Shown: positions 1-8,087 of the stretch, in pieces
How the letters are laid out: every line of letters begins with the position of its first letter
Position numbering within the stretch: the stretch's first letter is position 1
Assembly (NCBI RefSeq): GCF_002161355.1
Contig: NZ_NFHL01000001.1
Coordinates: 62,001-126,000 of the forward strand
Length of the DNA stretch: 64,000 bases
Source of the DNA: Lachnoclostridium sp. An76
GTDB lineage: Bacteria > Bacillota > Clostridia > Lachnospirales > Lachnospiraceae
Direction of reading: 5' to 3'
Position numbers and translations under genes: made by a program
Notes under the pieces: model-generated
The model's input: the letters and a program-made list of their open reading frames with translations, nothing else
Told to the model about the DNA's origin: nothing
Database searches by the model: none

Positions 1-1
1 C

Positions 2-1825
2 AAGGTGGGAGAAGATTCCTATATCTCCAGGCTGACGCTCCAGGCGAAGGAAATGCAGGAGGGAGAGCAGTCCGAGATGATCCGCTCTCTGGACAAACTG
101 GTAAAATGTGTGGGCGTGGCGATCATTCCCATCGGGCTTGTACTGTTCTCCCAGGCGTTCTTTATCCAGCACGACGGCTTCCGGGACAGCGTGACATCCA
201 TGATCGCGGCGGTGATCGGTATGATCCCGGAGGGGCTTTATCTCCTGGCGAGCGTGGCCCTTGCGGTGAGCGCGGTCCGGCTGGCGCAGAAAAAGGTGCT
301 CCTGCATGATATGAAGTGCATCGAAACCCTGGCCCGCGTGGATGTGCTCTGTGTGGACAAGACCGGGACGATCACGGAGAATACGATGAAGGTCCAGGCA
401 GTGTCTGAGACGGATGAGTATGATGAAGAGAAGATGGAGCCGCTGCGGGTGCTGATCGGGGATTTTGCGGCTGCCATGACAAAGGATAATATCACCATGG
501 CAGCGGTGAAAGAGTATTTCACAGAGAATTCAGGGCGGACGGCACTCTCGAAGACCGGATTTTCCTCTGCCACAAAATACAGCAGCGTGACATTTTCGGA
601 TGGGGCCTATGTGCTGGGAGCGCCGGAGTTCGTGCTGAAAGAGAAGTACGGAGAATATGCGGAAGAGATCACAGAACATGCGTCCACAGGGGCCCGCGTC
701 CTGGCATTCGGGACTTATGACGGAGAGATCGACGGGAAACCGCTGGACCATGCTATTGTGCCTCTGGGATTTGTGATGCTGGCAAACCCGATCCGCGAGG
801 CTGCGCAGGAGACTTTCGAATACTTTGCGGAGCAGGGAGTGGAAGTGAAAGTCATCTCAGGGGATAACCCGGTGACCGTGTCAAATGTAGCGAAGCAGGC
901 CGGGATAGAAAACGCAGACAGATATGTGGATGCCTCTGAGTTGGAGACAGAGGAAGAACTGCGGGAGGCTGTATTGAAAAACACAGTGTTCGGGCGTGTT
1001 ACTCCGAACCAGAAGAGAAAATTCGTGCGCATCCTCAAGGACGCAGGACATACGGTGGCGATGACCGGGGACGGCGTCAACGACGTGCTGGCGCTCAAAG
1101 ACGCGGACTGCAGTATCGCCATGGCTTCAGGGAGCGAGGCGGCAGCCCAGGCGTCCCAGCTCGTGCTGCTGGAGTCGGATTTCTCCTGTATGCCACAGGT
1201 CGTGCTGGAAGGGAGAAGGGTAGTCAACAATATCCAGCGCTCGGCAAGCCTGTTTCTCGTGAAGAATATCTTTTCCTTCCTGCTGAGCCTGATCTCTCTG
1301 GTATTTATGTTTACCTACCCGTTGGAGCCGTCGCAGATCTCGCTGATCAGTATGTTCACTATCGGCGTCCCGGCGTTTTTCCTGGCCCTGGAGCCGAATA
1401 AGAATATCATCAAAGGACATTTCCTTACGAATGTATTCCTGAAAGCGCTCCCGGCAGCGGTGACAGACGCACTGGCAGTGGGCGCTCTGGTCGTCTTCGG
1501 GCGTACCTTCGGCGTGGACTCAACGGACATCTCCACCGCGGCGACCATGCTGCTGGCGATCGTAGGATTTATGATCCTGTATAAGATCAGCGCTCCGATG
1601 AATAAGATCCGTGTGGGGATCCTGGCCGGATGTATCGCGGGACTTCTGTTCTGCAGCATCTTCCTGAAAGATCTGTTCGCGATCACGGGCATGACTATGG
1701 AATGTGTGATGCTGTTCGTTGTGTTTGCCATTGCCACGGAGCCGGTACTGCGGTATCTGACCGTGCTGGTGGAGAAGATGAGATTTTATTATCTGAAGCT
1801 CCGTGGAAGAAATACAGAAGAGTAA
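2..1825 (+). CDS. Cation-translocating P-type ATPase, CtpE/Exp7-like (5' partial)
   Basis: ATP-driven cation pump of the inner membrane. The reading frame is open from the window edge, so the N-terminal actuator region lies outside; what is left is about 607 codons. Two membrane segments come first, the second with the PEGL signature. The phosphorylation motif DKTGTIT follows near base 355 and the hinge motif TGDGVND near 1065, then a block of C-terminal membrane helices. The PEGL-type fourth helix resembles the CtpE/Exp7 branch, of which mycobacterial CtpE is reported as a calcium importer; the ion is inferred only. It ends at a shared terminator facing a convergent membrane-protein gene. 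Family is certain, substrate is not. Confidence 0.9.
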   Translation, partial: KVGEDSYISRLTLQAKEMQEGEQSEMIRSLDKLVKCVGVAIIPIGLVLFSQAFFIQHDGFRDSVTSMIAAVIGMIPEGLYLLASVALAVSAVRLAQKKVLLHDMKCIETLARVDVLCVDKTGTITENTMKVQAVSETDEYDEEKMEPLRVLIGDFAAAMTKDNITMAAVKEYFTENSGRTALSKTGFSSATKYSSVTFSDGAYVLGAPEFVLKEKYGEYAEEITEHASTGARVLAFGTYDGEIDGKPLDHAIVPLGFVMLANPIREAAQETFEYFAEQGVEVKVISGDNPVTVSNVAKQAGIENADRYVDASELETEEELREAVLKNTVFGRVTPNQKRKFVRILKDAGHTVAMTGDGVNDVLALKDADCSIAMASGSEAAAQASQLVLLESDFSCMPQVVLEGRRVVNNIQRSASLFLVKNIFSFLLSLISLVFMFTYPLEPSQISLISMFTIGVPAFFLALEPNKNIIKGHFLTNVFLKALPAAVTDALAVGALVVFGRTFGVDSTDISTAATMLLAIVGFMILYKISAPMNKIRVGILAGCIAGLLFCSIFLKDLFAITGMTMECVMLFVVFAIATEPVLRYLTVLVEKMRFYYLKLRGRNTEE

Positions 1826-1863
1826 GACCGGATAACGGCAGGGCTAAAAAGCGCTGCAATAGA

Positions 1864-1908
1864 AAAAACGCCTTGACAGGTCTCTGACAGGACCGACAGG
1901 GCGTTTTT
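1864..1908. terminator. Bidirectional intrinsic terminator
   Basis: The arms AAAAACGCC and GGCGTTTTT pair perfectly, so the hairpin carries a T-run on either strand. It sits between the convergent P-type ATPase and DUF2798 genes and can stop both. Confidence 0.75.
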
Positions 1909-1921
1909 GACTTTTGATCTG

Positions 1922-2407
1922 CTATGCCTCAGAGGGCTCCCGGGATGGGGTCCTGCCGAATATCAGGCGGAATATAAATCTCACCAGAGGGCCTGCAAAA
2001 AATATCTGCCAGAAAAATGCCATCGGAAAATTCATCACTGTTGTCTGGAGCCATACCGCAATGATCTGGCTTCCGCTGTCTTTAAAGAGGATCGTGGCTG
2101 CAAGGCTCATGAGCGGGCACATCCATGCCACGGATACCGCTGAGATCGTAAGGATCAGATGGAATGGATTTTCTTTCGCAGGATCAACGAGACGGAAAGC
2201 AGTCCTTTTCGCGATCATGCCTACGAAGAAAAAGTCAAGCACAAAAGCGATCGGAGCCATGATGACAAGTTCGTGGAAGGCATCTGTAAATACATGGTTC
2301 TGCATCCCTCCGATATTAAGAGCAATGTTGTAGCAGATCATGACATAGACCATTACAAATACCATGAGTACCGTAAAAATGATTTCCTGAAATTTTATTT
2401 TTGGCAT
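1922..2407 (-). CDS. DUF2798 family membrane protein
   Basis: A 161-residue integral membrane protein of unknown function. Four hydrophobic segments are visible: residues 8-30, 45-65, 80-105 and 118-145. Basic residues sit near the helix ends (AKRTAFRLVD after the second), which fits the pattern of paired DUF2798-type helices. It is transcribed alone, convergent to the P-type ATPase and divergent from the ABC-F gene, with a recognisable promoter about 100 bases upstream. Family assignment rests on the four-helix pattern and length; no biochemical role can be given. Confidence 0.7.
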   Translation of the reverse strand: MPKIKFQEIIFTVLMVFVMVYVMICYNIALNIGGMQNHVFTDAFHELVIMAPIAFVLDFFFVGMIAKRTAFRLVDPAKENPFHLILTISAVSVAWMCPLMSLAATILFKDSGSQIIAVWLQTTVMNFPMAFFWQIFFAGPLVRFIFRLIFGRTPSREPSEA

Positions 2408-2509
2408 AAAAAACCTCCGTAATGATGATAGAATAACAGAAAATTGTGTTGTTCGTTCATCATTCGGAGAATGTACGTTTCCAATTAGACCAATTTTTGC
2501 TGCCGGATG

Positions 2510-2539
2510 ATTCTATCATACACTGTCAAAAAAAGTCAA
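2510..2539 (-). promoter_or_regulatory. Sigma-70 type promoter for the DUF2798 gene
   Basis: On the minus strand TTGACT (bases 2534-2539) and TAGAAT (2510-2515) are separated by 18 bases and point at the DUF2798 gene. A second TTGACA lies between them, at 2525-2530. Confidence 0.5.
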
Positions 2540-2566
2540 GAAAAAATAATGGCGCTTCAAAATCAG

Positions 2567-2595
2567 TTGAATAAACAGGGATTTCCATATATAAT
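2567..2595 (+). promoter_or_regulatory. Sigma-70 type promoter for the ABC-F gene
   Basis: TTGAAT at 2567-2572, a 17-base spacer, and a consensus TATAAT at 2590-2595. It lies about 75 bases upstream of the ABC-F start codon, in the divergent spacer. Confidence 0.65.
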
Positions 2596-2668
2596 ACAAC
2601 TCTGGGAAAAACGCCGGCAGAAGTATATGAAAACTGTCAGGCGCGCGGGATAAAGGAGTTTATTTGAA

Positions 2669-4225
2669 ATGAGCATATTAAATGTGGAACACTTGTCACA
2701 TGGTTTTGGGGACCGGGCGATCTTTGAAGATGTGTCTTTTCGTCTGCTGAGAGGCGAGCATATCGGTCTGGTCGGCGCAAACGGCGAGGGAAAATCAACC
2801 TTTTTTAAGATCGTGACCGGAAAGACAGAGCCTGACGCGGGAAAGATCGAGTGGGCGAAGAATGTCCGTGTCGGCTATCTGGATCAGCACGCGGTGCTGG
2901 AGAAAGGGATGACAGTTCGGGATGCACTGAAATCAGCGTTCTCCTGGCTGTTTGAGCTGGAGGAGAAAATGAACGGGATCTGCGACCGGCTGGGAGATGC
3001 GGACCCGGATGAGATGGAGAACATGATGGAAGAGCTTGGGACGATCCAGGATACCCTGACCATGCATGATTTCTATGTGATCGACGCAAAGGTGGAAGAG
3101 GTTGCCCGGGCGCTGGGGCTTCTGGACCTGGGGCTGGACCGGGATGTGACGGACTTAAGCGGAGGACAGCGCACCCGCATCCTTCTCGGGAAGCTGCTCC
3201 TGGAGAAGCCGGATATCCTTCTTCTGGACGAGCCTACGAATTACCTGGATGAAGAGCATATCAGCTGGCTGAAACGGTATCTGACAGAGTACGAGAATGC
3301 CTTTGTCCTGATCTCTCATGATATCCCATTCTTAAATGATGTGGTGAACATCATCTACCACATGGAAAATCAGAGCCTGGACCGATATGTTGGAAATTAT
3401 GATGATTTTCAGAGAGTGTATGAGGTGAAGAAGGCGCAGCTCGAGGCAGCGTACAAAAGACAGCAGCAGGAGATCAGCCAGCTTAAAGATTTTGTGGCAA
3501 GGAATAAGGCGCGTGTCTCCACGAGAAATATGGCGATGTCCAGGCAGAAGAAGCTGGACAAGATGGATGTGATCGAGCTTGCGGCGGAGCGCCCGAAGCC
3601 GGAATTTCATTTTAAGATGGGTCAGACGCCGGGAAAATATATCTTTGAGACAAAGGATTTTGTGATCGGTTATGACGAGCCCCTGTCAAGTCCGCTGAAC
3701 CTGTCCCTGGAGCGGGGGCAGAAGATTGCCCTGACCGGAGCCAACGGGATCGGAAAGACCACGCTCATCCGCAGTATCCTGGGACTTGTAAAACCTTTGA
3801 AAGGGACTTGTGAGCTGGGGCAGAATATTTCGGTGGGATATTTCGAGCAGGAGGGAGACGGAAAGAACACATCGACCTGCATTGAGGAGATCTGGAATGA
3901 GTTTCCGTCATTTACACAGTACGAAGTCCGGTCCGCCCTGGCAAAATGCGGGCTCACGACCAAGCACATCGAGAGCCAGGTGCGGGTCTTGAGCGGCGGA
4001 GAGCAGGCAAAGGTGCGCCTGTGCAAGCTGATCAATAAGGAGACCAATGTACTTATGCTGGACGAGCCCACGAACCACCTGGATACAGACGCTAAAGAAG
4101 CACTGAAGCAGGCGCTTGATGAGTACCGGGGGACCGTGCTCCTTATCTGCCACGAACCGGAATTTTACCGGGATATCGTGCATGAGGTGTGGGACTGCTC
4201 CAAGTGGACGACACGGACTGTATAG
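2669..4225 (+). CDS. ABC-F family ATPase
   Basis: Soluble tandem-ATPase protein of the ABC-F class, whose members bind the ribosomal E-site region and act in translation or antibiotic protection. At 518 residues it has the usual length. The first cassette has Walker A GANGEGKS (about residue 36) and signature LSGGQRTR; the second has GANGIGKT and LSGGEQAK, and both have LLLDEPTN-type Walker B motifs. A charged helical linker around residues 255-305 separates them. There are no membrane helices. It is monocistronic with its own promoter. The sequence does not say whether this copy is a housekeeping factor or a resistance protein. Confidence 0.92.
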   Translation: MSILNVEHLSHGFGDRAIFEDVSFRLLRGEHIGLVGANGEGKSTFFKIVTGKTEPDAGKIEWAKNVRVGYLDQHAVLEKGMTVRDALKSAFSWLFELEEKMNGICDRLGDADPDEMENMMEELGTIQDTLTMHDFYVIDAKVEEVARALGLLDLGLDRDVTDLSGGQRTRILLGKLLLEKPDILLLDEPTNYLDEEHISWLKRYLTEYENAFVLISHDIPFLNDVVNIIYHMENQSLDRYVGNYDDFQRVYEVKKAQLEAAYKRQQQEISQLKDFVARNKARVSTRNMAMSRQKKLDKMDVIELAAERPKPEFHFKMGQTPGKYIFETKDFVIGYDEPLSSPLNLSLERGQKIALTGANGIGKTTLIRSILGLVKPLKGTCELGQNISVGYFEQEGDGKNTSTCIEEIWNEFPSFTQYEVRSALAKCGLTTKHIESQVRVLSGGEQAKVRLCKLINKETNVLMLDEPTNHLDTDAKEALKQALDEYRGTVLLICHEPEFYRDIVHEVWDCSKWTTRTV

Positions 4226-4310
4226 TGCAAAAATGGACGATAGTATAGTGTCAAAATAGACGATACGGACTGTACAGTGTCAGGCGGCATCAGGCGGAAG
4301 GAAGAGCGGG

Positions 4311-5459
4311 TCAGGGCAGGAGCAGGGAGAAAAGGTTCTCCAGCCCGAAGCGCCCCTCATCGGCAAGCAGCTCTTCCATGAGAAATTTGTTCTTGTCTGA
4401 ATGCTCTACTTCCCGGGCGTACCGGCATGCCGTGCGCAGGATGGTTTCCCTTGTGATATCCGGGTTTTGGAGCCATTCCGCCCGCACAAGCTCGCGGATG
4501 AGGATCATGCCTGCGAATGAGAATTTCATCTTCCCATAGGCATCCGCATTGTACACTGCGCCGCAGAAATAAGTAAATACAAAATAGACAAGAAGCTGTT
4601 CTGCCGTCTGTTCGGTGAACAGGTCTGAAAAAGAACGTTCCTCCTCTTTTTGTAAGGCAGGGGCGTTTTTTAGTGTCCTGCGTGCATCCACAAGGTAAGG
4701 CATCCAGTCATCCCGGAGCACCTCCAGGCGGTCAAGGATAGAAAAGAGGGCGTTCTCTGCCACGCGTCTCCTTTCTGCATGGCCTTCCCCGTGCTCCAGA
4801 GATGAGAGGCGGGATCCGAACCAGGTCCACATGCCGGGAGAAGAATATCTGTCAAACAGGCTGTCCGCTTCGCAGAGCGCGTTTTTGTCGATCCGCTGCT
4901 GGAGGTCATGGGAGAGGGCGAGAGCTGCCGCTGCACGGATACGGAAAGGATGTGCCCGGTCCTGGAGGATGCGCAGGATCAGGCTGCGGGCGTCTTCCAG
5001 TTTGGTGAACAGGAAAAAGTCAAAGTCTTCATACGGTTCATCCTCTTTCTCATCCTCCGCATGTAGAAGACGGACAGGCTCACCGCAGTTTAAGATCAGA
5101 TCCGCGGCAGCCGGGCAGGAGAGGGAGAGCGAGATCTCCCGCAGTCCCTCGAATTCTTCGATATGTCTCGGATAGGTGCGGCAGGTCCGGCAGAACGCCC
5201 GCTGGCCGCCACCCTCCAGATAAAGGTCGCAGAGGTTGTTTTCATTCAGGAATGCGCATCTTCCGGCATACTGGCGGAAGCATCCTTCTTTCCAGTTGAT
5301 CTCGTTTTTCAGGCGGTTTCCAAGAGGGCCGTTGTTCTTTCTGTATTTTTTCAGGGAGAACGGATCGATCTGGATCTGCCATCCCGCACAGCATGTGTCC
5401 GGACATTCCCCGGCGATGCATGTGAATCCTTTATAATAATGAGGTACTGTATACTGCAT
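4311..5459 (-). CDS. fliB: Flagellin lysine-N-methylase (FliB-like)
   Basis: A 382-residue protein related to FliB, which methylates surface lysines of flagellin. The N-terminus has the diagnostic cysteine cluster CIAGECPDTCCAGW, followed by further cysteines (FRQYAGRCAFL, LCDLY, FCRTCRTYP), which suggests a metal cluster as proposed for this family. The gene is convergent to the ABC-F gene and divergent from the TrmH gene. No flagellar genes occur in the window, so the substrate may be encoded elsewhere or the family name may not reflect its role here. Confidence 0.78.
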   Translation of the reverse strand: MQYTVPHYYKGFTCIAGECPDTCCAGWQIQIDPFSLKKYRKNNGPLGNRLKNEINWKEGCFRQYAGRCAFLNENNLCDLYLEGGGQRAFCRTCRTYPRHIEEFEGLREISLSLSCPAAADLILNCGEPVRLLHAEDEKEDEPYEDFDFFLFTKLEDARSLILRILQDRAHPFRIRAAAALALSHDLQQRIDKNALCEADSLFDRYSSPGMWTWFGSRLSSLEHGEGHAERRRVAENALFSILDRLEVLRDDWMPYLVDARRTLKNAPALQKEEERSFSDLFTEQTAEQLLVYFVFTYFCGAVYNADAYGKMKFSFAGMILIRELVRAEWLQNPDITRETILRTACRYAREVEHSDKNKFLMEELLADEGRFGLENLFSLLLP

Positions 5460-5621
5460 GTTCAGATAACTCCTTTCGTACAGAACACTATTATAAACAG
5501 GTCTGCGGATATTTTAAAGAGCATACGGGAGATAAATTTCCTGTATCCGTGCCCCTTGTATTTGCGGGCGGGAGGGTATATCATTGTCTGGGAAAATGAT
5601 GAGTGAGAAAGAAGATAAAGG

Positions 5622-6470
5622 ATGGAGAATAAAATAATAGAGATCAAAGATTTTCATGCGCCCGAGCTGGATGTTTATGCCCGGCTGACAGAGGCACAGC
5701 TATTGAATAAAGACAATCCGCAGGAAGGGATGTTTATCGCGGAAAGCCCGAAAGTGATCGGCAGGGCGCTGGATGCGGGATATGAGCCGGCCTCTTTTCT
5801 TGTGGAGCAGAGGCAGATAGAGGGAGAGGCAAAGCCGGTCCTGGAGAGATGTCCGGATGTCCCGGTCTATACGGCGGAGTTTGATGTGCTGGCGCAGCTC
5901 ACGGGATATAAACTGACGCGGGGGATGCTCTGTGCGATGCGGAGAAAAGAACTTCCCGGCGCGGCGGAGATCTGCTCCGGCGCGGGACGCATCGCTGTGC
6001 TGGAAAATGTGATGAACCCGACCAATGTAGGCGCGGTCATCCGCTCTGCCGCGGCGCTCAATATGGACGCAGTGCTCCTCACGCCCGGATGCAGCAATCC
6101 TCTGTACCGCAGGGCAGCGCGCGTGAGCATGGGGACTGTGTTCCAGATCCCGTGGACATTTCTCCGGGAACAGGAGTCCGGGTTATGGCCGGATGAGGGA
6201 ATGAGATATTTAAAAGAGCTGGGATTTAAGACCGCATCTATGGCGCTCCACGACGAGTCAGTGGATATCGACGACAGGAGACTGGGAGATGTGGAAAAAC
6301 TTGCGGTTATACTCGGGACAGAAGGAGAAGGACTCAGTGACAGGACGATCGCACTGAGCGACTATACAGTCAAAATCCCCATGTCCCACGGCGTGGATTC
6401 TCTGAATGTGGCTGCGGCAAGTGCGGTAGCGTTCTGGGAGATGGGGAGAAAACCGAGAAACATGGGATAA
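5622..6470 (+). CDS. TrmH/SpoU-family RNA 2'-O-methyltransferase
   Basis: SAM-dependent 2'-O-ribose methyltransferase of the knotted SPOUT superfamily, probably acting on 23S rRNA or tRNA. All three family motifs are present: NPTNVGAVIRSAAALN (residues about 130-145), LGTEGEGLS (about 228-236) and IPMSHGVDSLNVAAASAV near the C-terminus. An N-terminal substrate-binding domain of about 100 residues precedes the catalytic domain, and 282 residues is normal. AAAGG before the ATG supports the start. The 50-base gap to the MFS gene allows co-transcription. Confidence 0.88.
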   Translation: MENKIIEIKDFHAPELDVYARLTEAQLLNKDNPQEGMFIAESPKVIGRALDAGYEPASFLVEQRQIEGEAKPVLERCPDVPVYTAEFDVLAQLTGYKLTRGMLCAMRRKELPGAAEICSGAGRIAVLENVMNPTNVGAVIRSAAALNMDAVLLTPGCSNPLYRRAARVSMGTVFQIPWTFLREQESGLWPDEGMRYLKELGFKTASMALHDESVDIDDRRLGDVEKLAVILGTEGEGLSDRTIALSDYTVKIPMSHGVDSLNVAAASAVAFWEMGRKPRNMG

Positions 6471-6519
6471 AAGAAAAATTCGGGAAAAGAATAGGATAGA
6501 AGAGGAAGGGTGATTATCC

Positions 6520-7719
6520 ATGAGACAGAAAGTATATTCCAAAGATATTATCCTTGTGCTGGCAGCCACCTTTTTCTATATGACGAGCCCCATGCTGGTG
6601 ACGCCGCTGATCACAGGATTTACGGAGAGCATCTGCGCCTCGGCCGCTCTTATGGGGCTGGTCGGGGGACTGATGAATCTTGTGTCCTTATTCTGCCGTC
6701 CGGTCGCGGGGAATCTGGCGGACAGGATCAGTAAATATAAGCTCTCGTTTATAGGGGCAGTATTTATGACAGCAGCATGTGTGGGTTACATTTTCGCGCC
6801 AAATGAAATTGTTGTCATCATTGCGAGGATCATTAACGGATTCGGATTCGCCTGCTGCTCAGTGTGTATGGCAACCTGGATGTCCAATATGCTGCCAAAA
6901 GAGAAGATCGGTTCCGGGATGGGCTTCTACGGGACTATGAACGCCCTTGCCATGGCTGTCGCGCCGGCGATCGGGGTGAGCGCCTATCAGGCATTCGGTT
7001 ACCGGGTATCCTTTGTCATCGCCCTTGTATTTTCGACAGCGGTCATTGTTGTGATCCAGTTTATCGGCGACAAGGGGGAGCCGGAAAACGGAGGAATGGA
7101 AGGCGCTGATGCTGCAGAACCTGCCGCTGAAAAAAAGAAAAGGCGGCTGGAGCTGATCGATGTCAGGGTGGTCCCGATCGCGCTGATCATCATGCTGTTT
7201 GCGATCCCGTACTGCGCGACTCAGTCATTTCTCGTGACTTACGCGGAGGTCAGGGGCCTGGATGTCTCGGTGAGCCTGTTTTTTCCGGCATATGCGGTCG
7301 TGCTGATCGTGCTGCGCCTGTCACTGCGCAATCTGTTTGACAAGCTGCCTTTTTATGTTTTTCTGATCGCAAGTGCGCTGAGTGAACTTTTGGCGATCCT
7401 GCTCCTGACTGTAATGAAAAATAATGCGGTCATGCTTCTTGCCTCGTGCTTCCTCGCAGGCGGGTACGGGATCATGAGCTCTGTGTGCCAGTCCACTGCG
7501 ATCCTGCTTGCGGGGAAAGAGAAGAGGGGACTGGCCAACAGTACCTATTATATCGGCCTTGACCTTGGGATGACGCTGGGCCCGGTGATCGGCGGGGCGC
7601 TGTACGGAGGGCTGGATATCGGGTGGTTTTATCCGGTGCTGATGGCGACGATGCCGCTGGCGGGAGTGGTGTATATCGCAGCAGGAAGAGGGAGAAAGTC
7701 ATTGTCTAAGAAAAGTTGA
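6520..7719 (+). CDS. MFS transporter
   Basis: A 399-residue major facilitator superfamily permease with about twelve hydrophobic segments and a charged cytoplasmic loop in the middle (residues about 185-210, rich in E, K and R). The loop after the second helix carries RPVAGNLADRISKYK, a recognisable form of MFS motif A. GAAGGG upstream supports the ATG start. The substrate cannot be inferred; the nearest neighbours are an RNA methyltransferase and a RecQ operon. Confidence 0.88.
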   Translation: MRQKVYSKDIILVLAATFFYMTSPMLVTPLITGFTESICASAALMGLVGGLMNLVSLFCRPVAGNLADRISKYKLSFIGAVFMTAACVGYIFAPNEIVVIIARIINGFGFACCSVCMATWMSNMLPKEKIGSGMGFYGTMNALAMAVAPAIGVSAYQAFGYRVSFVIALVFSTAVIVVIQFIGDKGEPENGGMEGADAAEPAAEKKKRRLELIDVRVVPIALIIMLFAIPYCATQSFLVTYAEVRGLDVSVSLFFPAYAVVLIVLRLSLRNLFDKLPFYVFLIASALSELLAILLLTVMKNNAVMLLASCFLAGGYGIMSSVCQSTAILLAGKEKRGLANSTYYIGLDLGMTLGPVIGGALYGGLDIGWFYPVLMATMPLAGVVYIAAGRGRKSLSKKS

Positions 7720-7798
7720 CTGATTTTTTGACAGGATGCTTACAGGTTTGGTCCTGACCGGCAGCTCGCCGGGTGAGGATCAGAGAAAGGAGAATGGA

Positions 7799-8083
7799 AT
7801 GGCAAATATTATCGACATGCTGGATGAATTACAGAACCGGGCGCTGCGCGAGCCCGATGTCAGAGAAAAGCTTCTTTCCACAAAGAGTGAAAGGGATCCT
7901 CTCAGCGCGTTCTGCCGGGTGTGCCGGGAGCTTGGGTATGAGATCTATGAGATGGAGCTCGTGTGCGCGGGAGAGGAGTTTCACGCGGCGATGAAGCGGA
8001 GTACAAACGGCGGCGGGGAGAACTCCCCCATGATCGCCGGGGAAGATGACTTTTACGAATTATTTATGGCAAACCTGGAGTGA
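7799..8083 (+). CDS. Small Nif11-like protein upstream of RecQ
   Basis: A 94-residue soluble protein. The start is set by GAAAGGAG before the ATG at 7799; an upstream in-frame ATG at 7736 lacks a good site. The segment LREPDVREKLLSTKSERDPL followed by CRELGYEIYEMEL resembles the helical Nif11 fold, usually a leader domain of modified peptides but also found in stand-alone proteins. Its stop lies four bases before the RecQ start, so the two genes are translationally close. No peptide-modifying enzymes are nearby, so a leader-peptide role is not supported. Confidence 0.55.
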   Translation: MANIIDMLDELQNRALREPDVREKLLSTKSERDPLSAFCRVCRELGYEIYEMELVCAGEEFHAAMKRSTNGGGENSPMIAGEDDFYELFMANLE

Positions 8084-8087
8084 GAAA

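Noticed and set aside
4205..4285. Degenerate tandem words (ACGGACTGTATAGTG / GACGATAGTATAGTGTCAAAA) after the ABC-F gene
   Set aside because: Three imperfect units over about 80 bases with no spacer regularity; too short and diverged to call a repeat element.
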